From NCBI GenBank assembly GCA_045603485.1, contig JAZUMF010000027.1:1-31976 (forward strand): 31,976 bases of DNA, given 5' to 3'. The position numbers and the translations under genes were made by a program. The DNA is from RGIG5952 sp045603485 (GTDB lineage Bacteria > Verrucomicrobiota > Kiritimatiellia > RFP12 > JAAYLN01). How positions within the stretch are numbered: the first letter of the stretch is position 1; every line of letters begins with the position of its first letter. The notes under the pieces are model-generated. The model had not been told where the DNA came from and searched no databases. It was given only the letters and a program-made list of their open reading frames with translations. Positions 1 to 8,563 of the stretch are shown here, in pieces.

Positions 1-2
1 TA

Positions 3-248
3 TTATTCATTTTCAATATCCTCCACAATAGGACCATCTTCATTATCAGGAGATTCAAAGAAACTCATAAAGCTTAACATTACATCAATGCTTACAGCAA
101 GAAGCCCACCAACGCCTCCACATTTGGCTATAACCTCGCTATGCTCGTTATATCCGAATGTATCGGAGTTGCGAGAGACTGGGCGATTAGAAATAAGTTT
201 CGTCGTATTTCTGCATCGGCTCTTCAAATTGTATCCAAATGGATTCAT
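3..248 (-). CDS. Doubtful small ORF, hypothetical protein
   Basis: An open frame of about 81 codons reads leftward to a TAA at 3-5. Its middle (GGVGGLLAVSIDVMLSFMSFF) is hydrophobic and could be one membrane segment, and it ends in an acidic tail. I recognise no family. No Shine-Dalgarno sequence precedes the ATG at 248, but a TGC-TATAAT extended -10 at 256-264 (minus) would place transcription start almost at the ATG, so a leaderless transcript is possible. The opposite strand is also open over part of this stretch, and base composition does not clearly favour coding. It could equally be a remnant or noise. Confidence 0.22.
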   Translation of the reverse strand: MNPFGYNLKSRCRNTTKLISNRPVSRNSDTFGYNEHSEVIAKCGGVGGLLAVSIDVMLSFMSFFESPDNEDGPIVEDIENE

Positions 249-288
249 CAAAAGAATTATAGCAAAAATGAGTCTTCAAGTGTATTAA

Positions 289-550
289 ATAAGCTATGTT
301 TTCTATGTTTATGACCTATTATGGTTTTTGGTTTGAACCGATATAAAGTGTAATAGTCTTAAACTTAAAGGTTGATTGCTTCCGCTTCTGGGAGATTTGT
401 CAAAATGGCTCCTAAACTCTGGAAACGAAAAGGACTGTCCCCTTAATAAATTCGAGTGGCAGTTTTAATTTTAACGCTGAGGCGCAAAGGTGCAGAGATA
501 TTGTGATAGTTGGTTATTAGGTTAAAATGAGATTACGGTGCGGAAGAGTT
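289..550. other. Intergenic stretch downstream of the Xaa-Pro peptidase gene
   Basis: No convincing gene lies here. It holds the odd palindrome GGACTGTCC at 432-440 and most of a repeat copy (461-557), and is otherwise AT-rich. Together with the doubtful small ORF to its left, the first 550 bases look like a gene-poor junction between transcription units. Confidence 0.6.
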
Positions 551-557
551 TTAGTGT
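461..557 (+). repeat. Dispersed intergenic repeat, copy A (about 97 bp)
   Basis: The left block 461-481 (starting AGTTTTAATTTTAAC) matches 20253-20273 at 18 of 21 positions. The right block 524-557, with the core GATTACGGTGCGGAA and end TTTTAGTGTG, matches 20366-20401 with few mismatches and one indel. After the left block comes a purine-rich GCTGAGGCGCAAAGGTGCAGAG run. The right end overlaps the stop codon of the Xaa-Pro peptidase gene (551-553). This copy lacks the internal inverted arm found in copy B. Confidence 0.7.
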
Positions 558-1648
558 GGGGCTTGGCTGAGTACTTTGCAGCCTGTTTTGGTAATCAGAA
601 CAACATCTTCTATGCGAACGCCAAGTTTCCCTGGAAGGTAAATGCCGGGTTCAACTGTAATAATCATGCCAGGTCTGATTATGCGTTTTTCGTTTGGTGA
701 AAAATTTGGCCCTTCATGGATTTCCATACCGACGGAATGGCCTAGGGAATGACCGAAGGCATCTCCATAACCAGCCTTTGCTATGTGGGTTCTTGCAATG
801 GCATCCACTTCTTCCCCTGTCATCCCTGGTTTTAGTGCCTGAATTGCCTTTTGGTTTGCCTCTAGGACTATGGAGTAGATTTTTTTGTAGAGTGCTGTTG
901 GCTTTCCTAATGAGATGCACCGTGTTAAGTCAGAATGATAATGGTCAAGTATTATACCGAAATCCATCAAAATCGGACTGTTTTTTTCTATGATGTCAAG
1001 TCCGGGTTTGTGGTGGCATTCAGCTCCGTTTGCTCCTGCGCATACAATTGTATCAAATGATTCTCCATGACCGAAGATGTCGGCTCCTTTGCGGAAGATA
1101 TTGCGCAGCTCCCATTCTGTCATTCCTTCATGGATTTGTGGCAATACCCATGAGTAGAGTTTATCTCCTTGGGAGACTGCCTGCTGCATTTTCTTTTGTT
1201 CAAGTGGCGATTTTATGGAGCGTAGGGACGAGAGTTCACCATCTATTGTAATCCATTGGATTATTGATGAGAGACGATTTTTAAGCCTTTCAACAGTAGC
1301 TAAAGATTCTTCTTGTTCAAAGCCCGCGGATATCCATTTTTTTGTATACTTTTCTACCGCACTTGGAGCTCCGCTTTTCTGGAGTACGCATTTTGCAAAT
1401 GGCATTGCTTTTTCTGCCATCAATATGTAACGAAAGTCGACAACAAAGATTGCGCCTTCATTTACATCTATGAGGAGCGTTCCAGCTGAACTGTCGAAGC
1501 CTGTCAGGTAGAGTCTTGAAATGTCTCTTGTGATTATTGCACCGTCAACATCTTTTTTTTGAAGAAGTTTGCGTAATTTTTCAATTCTTTTGGCGTATTC
1601 GTTTGTAGGAAACGGCTCCGGCGGACGGTTAATTGTTTCAGGTTTCAT
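551..1648 (-). CDS. M24B family Xaa-Pro peptidase (aminopeptidase P / prolidase-like)
   Basis: A cytoplasmic dinuclear-metal peptidase expected to cleave X-Pro bonds in peptides. The 365-residue protein has an N-terminal creatinase-like domain (about 1-140) and a C-terminal pita-bread domain. The five metal ligands can be placed: Asp in MDFGIILDHYHSDLTR (two), His in HSLGHSVGMEIHEGP, Glu in TVEPGIYLP and Glu in VRIEDVV. The length fits the shorter PepQ/PapB type rather than E. coli PepP. The ATG lies 1 bp after the ispG stop, with AAGGAA just upstream inside ispG, so translation is probably coupled. The last codons (APH-stop) fall inside the repeat at 461-557, so the C-terminus may have been reshaped by that element. 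The subfamily (aminopeptidase P or prolidase) cannot be settled from motifs. Confidence 0.93.
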   Translation of the reverse strand: MKPETINRPPEPFPTNEYAKRIEKLRKLLQKKDVDGAIITRDISRLYLTGFDSSAGTLLIDVNEGAIFVVDFRYILMAEKAMPFAKCVLQKSGAPSAVEKYTKKWISAGFEQEESLATVERLKNRLSSIIQWITIDGELSSLRSIKSPLEQKKMQQAVSQGDKLYSWVLPQIHEGMTEWELRNIFRKGADIFGHGESFDTIVCAGANGAECHHKPGLDIIEKNSPILMDFGIILDHYHSDLTRCISLGKPTALYKKIYSIVLEANQKAIQALKPGMTGEEVDAIARTHIAKAGYGDAFGHSLGHSVGMEIHEGPNFSPNEKRIIRPGMIITVEPGIYLPGKLGVRIEDVVLITKTGCKVLSQAPH

Positions 1649-1649
1649 C

Positions 1650-2735
1650 TTATTCCTTGCCGGTGTAGGCTTTGACTAATTTTACAATCTCTTCAACAGC
1701 GTCGCATTCGGGAATTGTCCGTATATGGCTGCCATTTTTATAAATGGCGAATTTACCGTCACCGCCTATGGCGGCAATATCAGCCCCTTTGGCTTCACCC
1801 GGTCCATTGACTATGCAGCCCATTACTGCGACATGAGGGCGGGGTGCATCAACATTGTTTTTGTAATAGCTTTCGAGCGCGTCTTCAACTGCTCTAGCGG
1901 TGCCGACTACATCAACCTTGGTGCGTCCGCAGGTCGGGCATGAGGTGACATGAGGACCGGGGGCGCGGAGGTTGCACGCTCTTAATAGTTCTATCCCGAC
2001 TCTGACTTCCTGTTCTATAGTATCGGTTAAGGAAACTCTTATTGTATCTCCGATTCCTTCTGACAGGAGTTGCCCCATGGCAACGCAGGAGCGGACGGTT
2101 CCGGCAAGGAATGTTCCGGCTTCGGTAACTCCGAGATGGAGCGGCCATTTCGTTTTGGTCGCAAGGAGACGATATGCGGCAAGCGTCCGCGGCACATCAG
2201 AGGCCTTTACGGAGATTTTTATTGCCCGACAATTCTCGTCTTCGAGGATGCGGACATGGCTTAGGGCACTTTCTACCAGAGCTTCGGGAGTTGCCGAGCC
2301 GTATTTTTGAAGGATTTCCTTTTCAAGTGAACCGCCATTTACTCCAACTCTGATGGGAATGTTGCGTTCATTGGCGGCTTTAACCACAGCCCTGACTCGT
2401 TCTATGTCACCTATATTTCCGGGATTTATCCGTAAGCCGTCGATTCCCGCCTTGAGTGATGCGATGGCAAGTCTCCAGTCGAAGTGGATGTCTGCAACCA
2501 GTGGTATGCCCTGCGTAAGACTGCGTATTTTAGTGAGGGCTTCGGCTGCTTCATTGTCAGGGACCGCAAGCCTTACGATATCGCAACCGAGGTCTGCTGC
2601 CCGTAGGATTTGCATTGCCGTGGCTTTTGCGTCTCTGGTGTCTGTATTGCACATTGTCTGTACAGATACAGGTGCGCCACCGCCGATTTCGACGGAGCCG
2701 AGACGAATGCGGTATGTGCCTTCCCTGGTTGTCAT
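1650..2735 (-). CDS. ispG: 4-hydroxy-3-methylbut-2-enyl diphosphate synthase
   Basis: The penultimate enzyme of the MEP isoprenoid pathway. It reductively opens 2-C-methyl-D-erythritol 2,4-cyclodiphosphate to HMBPP using a 4Fe-4S cluster. The protein has 361 residues, the compact bacterial form without the plant-type insert. The N-terminal TIM barrel is clear (VSVQTMCNTDTRD, DIVRLAVPD, LVADIHFDWRLA, LRINPGNIG). The cluster ligands are visible as two Cys in SCPTCGRTKVDV and one in MGCIVNGPGEAKGAD. It follows rseP by 15 bp and is followed after 1 bp by the peptidase gene. rseP and ispG often sit beside dxr; dxr is not in this window. Confidence 0.97.
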   Translation of the reverse strand: MTTREGTYRIRLGSVEIGGGAPVSVQTMCNTDTRDAKATAMQILRAADLGCDIVRLAVPDNEAAEALTKIRSLTQGIPLVADIHFDWRLAIASLKAGIDGLRINPGNIGDIERVRAVVKAANERNIPIRVGVNGGSLEKEILQKYGSATPEALVESALSHVRILEDENCRAIKISVKASDVPRTLAAYRLLATKTKWPLHLGVTEAGTFLAGTVRSCVAMGQLLSEGIGDTIRVSLTDTIEQEVRVGIELLRACNLRAPGPHVTSCPTCGRTKVDVVGTARAVEDALESYYKNNVDAPRPHVAVMGCIVNGPGEAKGADIAAIGGDGKFAIYKNGSHIRTIPECDAVEEIVKLVKAYTGKE

Positions 2736-2750
2736 TAGCGAATGCTCCGA

Positions 2751-4187
2751 CTATTTGCCGTTTTGTTGACTTTGCACCTCTGCGGCGGGTGCCTTTGTGA
2801 ATTTGTGGATTCTGACGACATCTCTAAAGAGGAGTATTGCCATAAGTCCAAGGAGCAGTATCGCAAAGAAGGTTGTCACGACATCAACTAATTTAGGCGA
2901 GGGGCGTTTGCGTGTGATGATTTCAAGTATCGCAAAGAGGATATGGCCGCCATCCAAAACCGGTAACGGAAGGAGGTTAAGGATTGCCAGATTGATGCAG
3001 AGGAAGCGAAGGAATGCCAATGAATGGAAGAGACCTGCCTGAACTTCATTCCAGAGAACAAAGAGGAGGGTGCCTGGCCCGCCCATATCTTTGGCGGCTC
3101 TGCCTGCTTCGGTCTTTGATTTCGGAGCAAAGAGGGCGCGAAGTATGCGGAAGATATTCTTTGCATCTCCCGAAAGCTGCTGCCCAGGGCGTTTGAACAT
3201 CATCCATTGGGGAATGCCCGCACTGGCATCAGCAAAGGCAACTCCAATCACGGGGCGATTATATTCTTCATTGAAAACGGCTGAAAGGGTTTTTGATATT
3301 TCATCCACACTGCCTTTACGGCGAATCAGCATTTGAATCGTGTTTGTTCCCGAATTCGCAATCAATTCCACAGACTCTTTTACAGTGCCTGGGCTTACTC
3401 CATTGATTGAAATTACGATATCATCTTTTTTTAGCCCCGCTTCAGCGGCTGCTGAGGCAGGAAAGACATTGGCGATAACGCATTTAACCTTTGGAGATAT
3501 GCCAGGAAAGCGGTGGTAGCCTGTCTTTTCGTCTTTTTCAACGGGAAGCGTTAGGTTAAGCTCGTTGCCGTCGCGATTTACAACGACGGGTAATCCTTTT
3601 TGCGAATCACCGGCAAAATGGCATTCAAGAATCACTTCACTCCAAAACGACACTTTTTGACCATTGACTGAAACGATGCGGTCTCCTTTGCGAATGCCTG
3701 ATTCGGCAATCGCTCCTGAGGATTTGACTTTGCCGACCGTTGTGCCGTATCCGCCGAATTCATCATCCGGGGCAAAGGCAAAGATGAAGAATGCAACGAT
3801 TACGGCAAGAATCACATTGCCAAGAGGGCCTGCTGCCGCAACGATAATGCGCTTCCACGCTGCCATTGGGGGAGGCGGCGATTCGGCGGAGTCATCTTTG
3901 TCTTTTTCGTCGTTTTTACCTTGGATTGTATCCATTGATGACGGGTCTAGCTGTGGCAGTGCGACATAACCACCTAACGGGATTGAACCGATTCTATATT
4001 CAACACCGTTTATCTTCTTTTTCCAAATTGCGGGGCCGAAGCAAACCGAGAATGTTGTTATCTTAAAACCAAGCCATTTGGCTGCAATGAAGTGACCGAA
4101 TTCATGGACGACAACCGCTAGGCAAAAGAGAAACATTACGCCAAGCGCAACGGCTATGTGATGCAAAATCGTAAAAATAATTTCCAT
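2751..4187 (-). CDS. rseP: RIP metalloprotease RseP (site-2 protease, two PDZ domains)
   Basis: An inner-membrane zinc protease that cuts transmembrane segments, typically of anti-sigma factors or remnant signal peptides. The 478-residue protein starts with a membrane helix carrying the zinc motif HEFGH (His28, Glu29, His32). The third zinc ligand lies in the LDGGH motif near the C-terminus (Asp412). Two PDZ-like segments are visible in the periplasmic part, around GTTVGKVKSSGAIAESGIRKGD and FPASAAAEAGLKKDDIVISING. A charged, proline-rich loop (about 80-105, KNDEKDKDDSAESPPPP) precedes the second membrane segment. The gene lies 32 bp after purF and 15 bp before ispG on the same strand. No anti-sigma factor partner is visible nearby. 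Confidence 0.95.
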   Translation of the reverse strand: MEIIFTILHHIAVALGVMFLFCLAVVVHEFGHFIAAKWLGFKITTFSVCFGPAIWKKKINGVEYRIGSIPLGGYVALPQLDPSSMDTIQGKNDEKDKDDSAESPPPPMAAWKRIIVAAAGPLGNVILAVIVAFFIFAFAPDDEFGGYGTTVGKVKSSGAIAESGIRKGDRIVSVNGQKVSFWSEVILECHFAGDSQKGLPVVVNRDGNELNLTLPVEKDEKTGYHRFPGISPKVKCVIANVFPASAAAEAGLKKDDIVISINGVSPGTVKESVELIANSGTNTIQMLIRRKGSVDEISKTLSAVFNEEYNRPVIGVAFADASAGIPQWMMFKRPGQQLSGDAKNIFRILRALFAPKSKTEAGRAAKDMGGPGTLLFVLWNEVQAGLFHSLAFLRFLCINLAILNLLPLPVLDGGHILFAILEIITRKRPSPKLVDVVTTFFAILLLGLMAILLFRDVVRIHKFTKAPAAEVQSQQNGK

Positions 4188-4219
4188 GGTATTTGTCAGT
4201 GTTGTTTCAGTTGTTATGA

Positions 4220-5662
4220 CTACTTATGGCAAGGACATTTGCCGCAATCATGAGGGCAGGTTATATCTTGCCCGTCCCAGCAGTAGGTGCAGATGCGTTC
4301 TTTGGGCAATCCAATCGCTTCAATCATATCGTCAAGTCTTTGATATGCAAGCGATGTCAGTCCAAGACGACGGCGGATGCGTTCAACCATTTGCTTGTAT
4401 TTATCCCCATCGGGATCTACAAAGTCATAAATATTGGCATTTTCGCCGTCAATTTCATAAGCCGTTTTGCGGGCAATCAAATCCAACTCGGAACTTGAAC
4501 GCGAAAAATTGATGAATTTGCATCCAAAGAGCAGGGGTGGGCAGGCGATTCGCATATGAATTTCCTTTGCCCCGTTTTCATAAAGGTGATGGGCTTGGTT
4601 GCGTAACTGCGTACCGCGGACGATTGAATCGTCAAGGCATACAATGCTTTTGCCTTTGATGAAGTCAGGAATCGCAATCAGCTTTTTATTTGCGATAAGT
4701 TGACGACGGGTTTGGTCTGGTGGCATAAAGGAACGCGGCCAGGTTGGGGTGTATTTGACAAACGGGCGTTTATAGGGAATGCCTGTTTCGTGAGAGTAAC
4801 CCAGTGCATGAGCGACACCGCTATCGGGAACTCCTGCGATGATATCGACATCAGCAGGACTGCGTCTGGCGAGCAATTTACCGTTGCGATAGCGGTGCTC
4901 TTCGACATTTATACCTTCGTATTTGGAGGATGGGAAGCCGAAATATATCCAAAAGAAGGCGCAGATTCTCATGTCGGGCCGCGGAAGTGCCAGTACTTCG
5001 TCACCGGAAGCGGTGAGCTTGACTATTTCGCCCGGCCCCAAATCTCTATAGTGGTTATAACCGGTATTGTAAAAGGCGGTTGACTCGGTCGCGACGGCAT
5101 AGCCGTTTTCACCTTTCCCGAGGACGACGGGAGTGCGCCCATAACGGTCGCGCATGGCATATATCTCACCCTTGTCTGTAAGAATGAGCAACGAGCAGGA
5201 GCCTTTGATAATCTCCTGAACATGGAGTAATCCGTCGATAAGCGTGCTTTGAGTATCAATCAAGGAAGAGATTATTTCTGTGGGATTTAATCCCATGCCG
5301 GTCGTGGCGGCGAAATGACCGCGGCGCATGGAAAATAAATCTTTTGTGATTTCATCGGCGTTGTCAATATAGCTGACGGTGACTATACCGTAAGTGCCGT
5401 GATGAGATGTTATAAGAATCGGCTGATCCTCATAATCGGAAATAACCCCGATACCTGCATGGCCGTGGAACTCACAGAGCTGATCTTCGAATTTGCTCCG
5501 GAATTGCGCATTTGAAATGTCGTGAATGATTCGACGAAAGCCTCTCTCGCCAAAGACTGCCATACCAGCGCGGCGTGTGCCAAGGTGTGAATGGTAGTCA
5601 GTTCCGTAAAAAAGGTCGTTTACGCATTCATCCTTTGTTACCGCACCAAAAAAACCGCCCAT
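4220..5662 (-). CDS. purF: Amidophosphoribosyltransferase-like protein lacking the N-terminal glutaminase cysteine
   Basis: By overall architecture this is PurF (Ntn glutaminase domain plus phosphoribosyltransferase domain), which makes 5-phosphoribosylamine from PRPP. It has 480 residues. The PRPP loop is intact (VCLDDSIVRGTQ). Cysteines matching the 4Fe-4S ligands of Bacillus-type PurF are present: RICAFFWIYF, PPLLFGCKF and CTYC (458 and 461). The protein begins MGGFFGAV where ordinary PurF begins MCG, so the nucleophilic Cys1 is missing. The segments corresponding to RYPT and HNGNL in normal PurF read GIGVISD and YIDNADE, so glutamine-binding residues are lost too. The tail adds four further Cys (469, 473, 476, 478). 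A good AGGAGA site lies 5 bp before the ATG. It may use free ammonia or a separate glutaminase, or have another substrate; the symbol is by homology only. Confidence 0.85.
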   Translation of the reverse strand: MGGFFGAVTKDECVNDLFYGTDYHSHLGTRRAGMAVFGERGFRRIIHDISNAQFRSKFEDQLCEFHGHAGIGVISDYEDQPILITSHHGTYGIVTVSYIDNADEITKDLFSMRRGHFAATTGMGLNPTEIISSLIDTQSTLIDGLLHVQEIIKGSCSLLILTDKGEIYAMRDRYGRTPVVLGKGENGYAVATESTAFYNTGYNHYRDLGPGEIVKLTASGDEVLALPRPDMRICAFFWIYFGFPSSKYEGINVEEHRYRNGKLLARRSPADVDIIAGVPDSGVAHALGYSHETGIPYKRPFVKYTPTWPRSFMPPDQTRRQLIANKKLIAIPDFIKGKSIVCLDDSIVRGTQLRNQAHHLYENGAKEIHMRIACPPLLFGCKFINFSRSSSELDLIARKTAYEIDGENANIYDFVDPDGDKYKQMVERIRRRLGLTSLAYQRLDDMIEAIGLPKERICTYCWDGQDITCPHDCGKCPCHK

Positions 5663-5706
5663 GATAATCTCCTATCTTTTTTGCCGCCTTGCTGATTTTT
5701 TATATG

Positions 5707-7470
5707 CTAGATTCTTTCAGGAGTTTCAATCCCGAGGAGAGAAAGACCGTTACGCAAAGTTTGTGCGGTAAGGGCGCAAAGATGTGCGCGGCTGTCTCTG
5801 ATTTCGGGGTCGGCCTTGAGAATCTGGAAACGCTGGTAAAAACTGCTGTATCCCTGGGCCAGAGCAAAGAGGAAATCTGCAAGGATATTCGGTTTGCAAT
5901 TTTCAGCTGCGCGAACGACAGCAGAAGAATACTTGAGTATCTGCAATGCAAGCTGCTTTTCAATCGGGTCTGTAAAGATGATTGGAGCATCCATCGGGTC
6001 TTTATCAGGCACCGCTGCACGATATTTGTCAAGCAAACTGCAAATTCTGGCATGGGCATATTGCAAATATGGCCCAGAGTTGCCATCAAGTGCAAGAGCC
6101 TTATCCCATGTAAAGACAATCATCGTTTGCGGGTCATGGCTCAAATCGGCATACTTGATTGCACCTACGCCAATCTGTGCCGCTAGACGCTTCTTCTCGG
6201 CTTCTGTCATATCCTTGCCCGAAGCGTCAATTATGGCGCGAGCGCGCTTCTCGGCCTCATCAAGAAGTGTTTCGAGCTTAATGAGATTACCTTGACGAGT
6301 AGAGATGACACCTTCGGGAAGACGCATTAAGCCAAACCACACATGCGAAAGCCTGCACGAATCATCTACAATGCCAAGTTTGCGGGAGATGTGGAAAAAC
6401 TGCTTGAAGTGAAGCTGCTGACGCTCGTCTGTTATATAGACCATTTGAGCGGGAGCATAGTCACGCATACGGGTTGCGACTGTAGCAATATCAGTAGTTG
6501 TATAGTTGAAGCCGCCGTCACGCTTACGGACAATCGCAATATCAAGCCCATCCTCTGTAAGGTCTACAATCTGAGCGCCGTCACTCTCTTTTGCCATACC
6601 GGCTTCGGTCAGCTTATCTACAATGCCAGAAAGCTGATCCTGATAATAGCTTTCTCCGCGCGTAGTGTCAAAGTGGACATCCAGACGGTCGTAAATCTTG
6701 TCGAATTCACCCATAGAGAGACGAATGAATTCTTGCCATAGAGCGCGATTTTCGGGATCTCCCTGTTGAAGCTTTACGGTTTCTTCGCGGCAGGAGTTAA
6801 GCCAAGCCTCAGCTGCGTCTTTTTCTCCTTGAGAGGCGTTTTCATCGGCTTTGCAGCGTGAATAGCTCTCCACATAGATACGCTGCAATTCCTCAATCGG
6901 GTCGCTCTCAAGTGCGGCCTTGTCAAGAAACTCGCGATAACCTTTAATTATGATGCCGAACTGCGTTCCCCAGTCTCCGATATGATTGTCGGCAATGACA
7001 TCATAGCCAAGAGCCTTGAAAATGCGGTGAAGAGCATTGCCGATTACAGTCGAGCGGATATGGCCGATGTGCATAGGCTTTGCGACATTAGGGCTCGAAT
7101 AGTCGATGACAATCTTGCGCTGCCTGCCGATATCAGGGAGAACAGAGGCCTCTTTAAGCCAATCGGCAAGACATTCCTGCTTAACCGTAAGATTGATAAA
7201 ACCCGCGCCGGCAATTGCAACTGTTGCAGGAGCGTTATCATTGTCGAGATTATCGACAATAGCCTGGGCGATTACGCGCGGCGGCTTGCGGAGTTTTTTT
7301 GCAAGAGCCATCGCGTCGTTGCACTGAAAATCACCAAAAGAAGGGTCGGTTGCCGGCGAAATCCTGATTGTGACATCCTGCACCTCTTCGCCAAAGGCTT
7401 TTAGCAAGGCATCTTGAAGCCATGATGCAAGAATTGATGGTCCAGTCTTTATATTCTCTTGATTTTCCAT
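5707..7470 (-). CDS. argS: Arginyl-tRNA synthetase
   Basis: A class I aminoacyl-tRNA synthetase charging tRNA-Arg. The 587-residue protein has an N-terminal Add1 domain (about 1-110), the HIGH signature in SSPNVAKPMHIGHIRST, and the MSTRQG-type variant ISTRQGNLIKL in place of KMSKS, as is normal for ArgS. The C-terminal DALR anticodon-binding domain ends in ETPERI. I chose the ATG at 7470 (MENQENIKTGP) because it lies 25 bp after the hisC stop; the upstream in-frame extension would run into hisC and resembles no ArgS sequence. It is followed after 44 bp by purF. Confidence 0.96.
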   Translation of the reverse strand: MENQENIKTGPSILASWLQDALLKAFGEEVQDVTIRISPATDPSFGDFQCNDAMALAKKLRKPPRVIAQAIVDNLDNDNAPATVAIAGAGFINLTVKQECLADWLKEASVLPDIGRQRKIVIDYSSPNVAKPMHIGHIRSTVIGNALHRIFKALGYDVIADNHIGDWGTQFGIIIKGYREFLDKAALESDPIEELQRIYVESYSRCKADENASQGEKDAAEAWLNSCREETVKLQQGDPENRALWQEFIRLSMGEFDKIYDRLDVHFDTTRGESYYQDQLSGIVDKLTEAGMAKESDGAQIVDLTEDGLDIAIVRKRDGGFNYTTTDIATVATRMRDYAPAQMVYITDERQQLHFKQFFHISRKLGIVDDSCRLSHVWFGLMRLPEGVISTRQGNLIKLETLLDEAEKRARAIIDASGKDMTEAEKKRLAAQIGVGAIKYADLSHDPQTMIVFTWDKALALDGNSGPYLQYAHARICSLLDKYRAAVPDKDPMDAPIIFTDPIEKQLALQILKYSSAVVRAAENCKPNILADFLFALAQGYSSFYQRFQILKADPEIRDSRAHLCALTAQTLRNGLSLLGIETPERI

Positions 7471-7495
7471 GATTATTCCATCGCAAGTGAGTTGA

Positions 7496-8542
7496 TTAAA
7501 TAGTGTCAAGAACCTTGAGAAGTCGTGAATTTTCCTCAGGGGTGCCAATTGTTATACGCAAATATGCCGCGGTTTTCTGGGCAGGGAAATAACGGACAAA
7601 GACATGATGCTCTTTAAGCTTTGCAAATATCTCCGCGGCGTTTCCTTTTGGAGGACGGGCAAAAAGAAAGTTTGTCCGAGACTCGGTACAAGACCAGCCT
7701 CTCGATTTGAGTTTTTCTGAAAGAGCGTCCCGATCCATGCAGATTTTCTTTGCGTTAGTTTGCATATATTCAAGGTCGTTAAGCGCAGCAAGTGCTACAG
7801 CCTGCGTGATTGCATCGAGATTGTACGAATCCTTAACCTTGTACATAGCCTCGATAAGCTCGGCTGGGCCGATGCAATATCCAAAACGGATTCCTGCAAG
7901 AGAGAAAGATTTTGAGAGCGTTCGAGAGACAATCACATTGCGGTTGTCAGGGCGCGTCGCCAAATCCATGCAGCTGCCGTCGGCAAAGTCGGCATAAGCC
8001 TCGTCAATAAGGACGACACCTTCAAAACGATTGCAAAAAGCCTCAATCTTATCGTGAGTATAGGCGATACCCGTCGGGGCATTTGGATTTGTCAAAAAGA
8101 AAATGTCAGGCCGAAAATCATCGGCAGGCTCCTGCCATGAGAAATCTTCGGAAAGAGGCGTCGAGATGTATGAAACATTACGGATTTCTGCAAGGACAGG
8201 ATAGAGAGAGTATGTTGGGTCAAAGGCACCGACAGAGCCGCCATCGTGAGCAAAGCACTTTACGGCAAGGGCAAGCACCTCGTCGGAGCCGTTACCAGCA
8301 AAGACGCACTCAACAGGGCAGGAGTGGATTTCAGCAATACGCCGACGGACGGCGCCGGCCATTGGGTCTGGATAGCGTCGTAGCGAGGCAACATCAAAAG
8401 AAGCGAGAGCCGCACCGACAGCTGGAGACGGAGGGTAGGGATTCTCGTTGGTGTTCAACTTTACAACATCGGTAAATTGAGGTTGTTCACCGGGCGTATA
8501 GCCCTCCATCGCATTTACATTTGCCGCAATAAGATTATTCAT
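7496..8542 (-). CDS. hisC: Histidinol-phosphate aminotransferase
   Basis: A PLP-dependent fold-type I aminotransferase converting imidazole-acetol phosphate to histidinol phosphate in histidine synthesis. It has 348 residues from the chosen start. Signatures seen are LNTNENPYPPSP near the N-terminus, FAGNGSDEVL, LTNPNAPTG, VLIDEAYADF, and the PLP lysine in SRTLSKSFSLAGIRFGYCIG (Lys211 from this start). It ends in an Arg-containing TIGTPEENSRLL motif. I prefer the ATG at 8542 because AAGGTG (8549-8554) lies 6 bp upstream. An alternative ATG at 8557, adding five residues, would be nearly leaderless. No other his genes are in the window; here hisC leads a mixed housekeeping operon. A paralogous aromatic aminotransferase role cannot be excluded. 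Confidence 0.92.
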   Translation of the reverse strand: MNNLIAANVNAMEGYTPGEQPQFTDVVKLNTNENPYPPSPAVGAALASFDVASLRRYPDPMAGAVRRRIAEIHSCPVECVFAGNGSDEVLALAVKCFAHDGGSVGAFDPTYSLYPVLAEIRNVSYISTPLSEDFSWQEPADDFRPDIFFLTNPNAPTGIAYTHDKIEAFCNRFEGVVLIDEAYADFADGSCMDLATRPDNRNVIVSRTLSKSFSLAGIRFGYCIGPAELIEAMYKVKDSYNLDAITQAVALAALNDLEYMQTNAKKICMDRDALSEKLKSRGWSCTESRTNFLFARPPKGNAAEIFAKLKEHHVFVRYFPAQKTAAYLRITIGTPEENSRLLKVLDTI

Positions 8543-8548
8543 ATTCCG

Positions 8549-8554
8549 CACCTT
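8549..8554 (-). promoter_or_regulatory. Shine-Dalgarno site deciding the hisC start
   Basis: AAGGTG on the minus strand, 6 bp before the ATG at 8542. It overlaps codons 2 and 3 of the alternative upstream ATG (8557), so it supports the inner start. Confidence 0.55.
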
Positions 8555-8563
8555 CATTCATCT

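Noticed and set aside
1972..2769. Plus-strand open frames opposite ispG
   Set aside because: ispG has all its Fe-S motifs on the minus strand; the plus frames are low-complexity Ser/Arg-rich shadows.
5700..6186. Long open frames on both strands over the 3' half of argS
   Set aside because: They overlap the well-supported argS frame and have no family features or ribosome sites.
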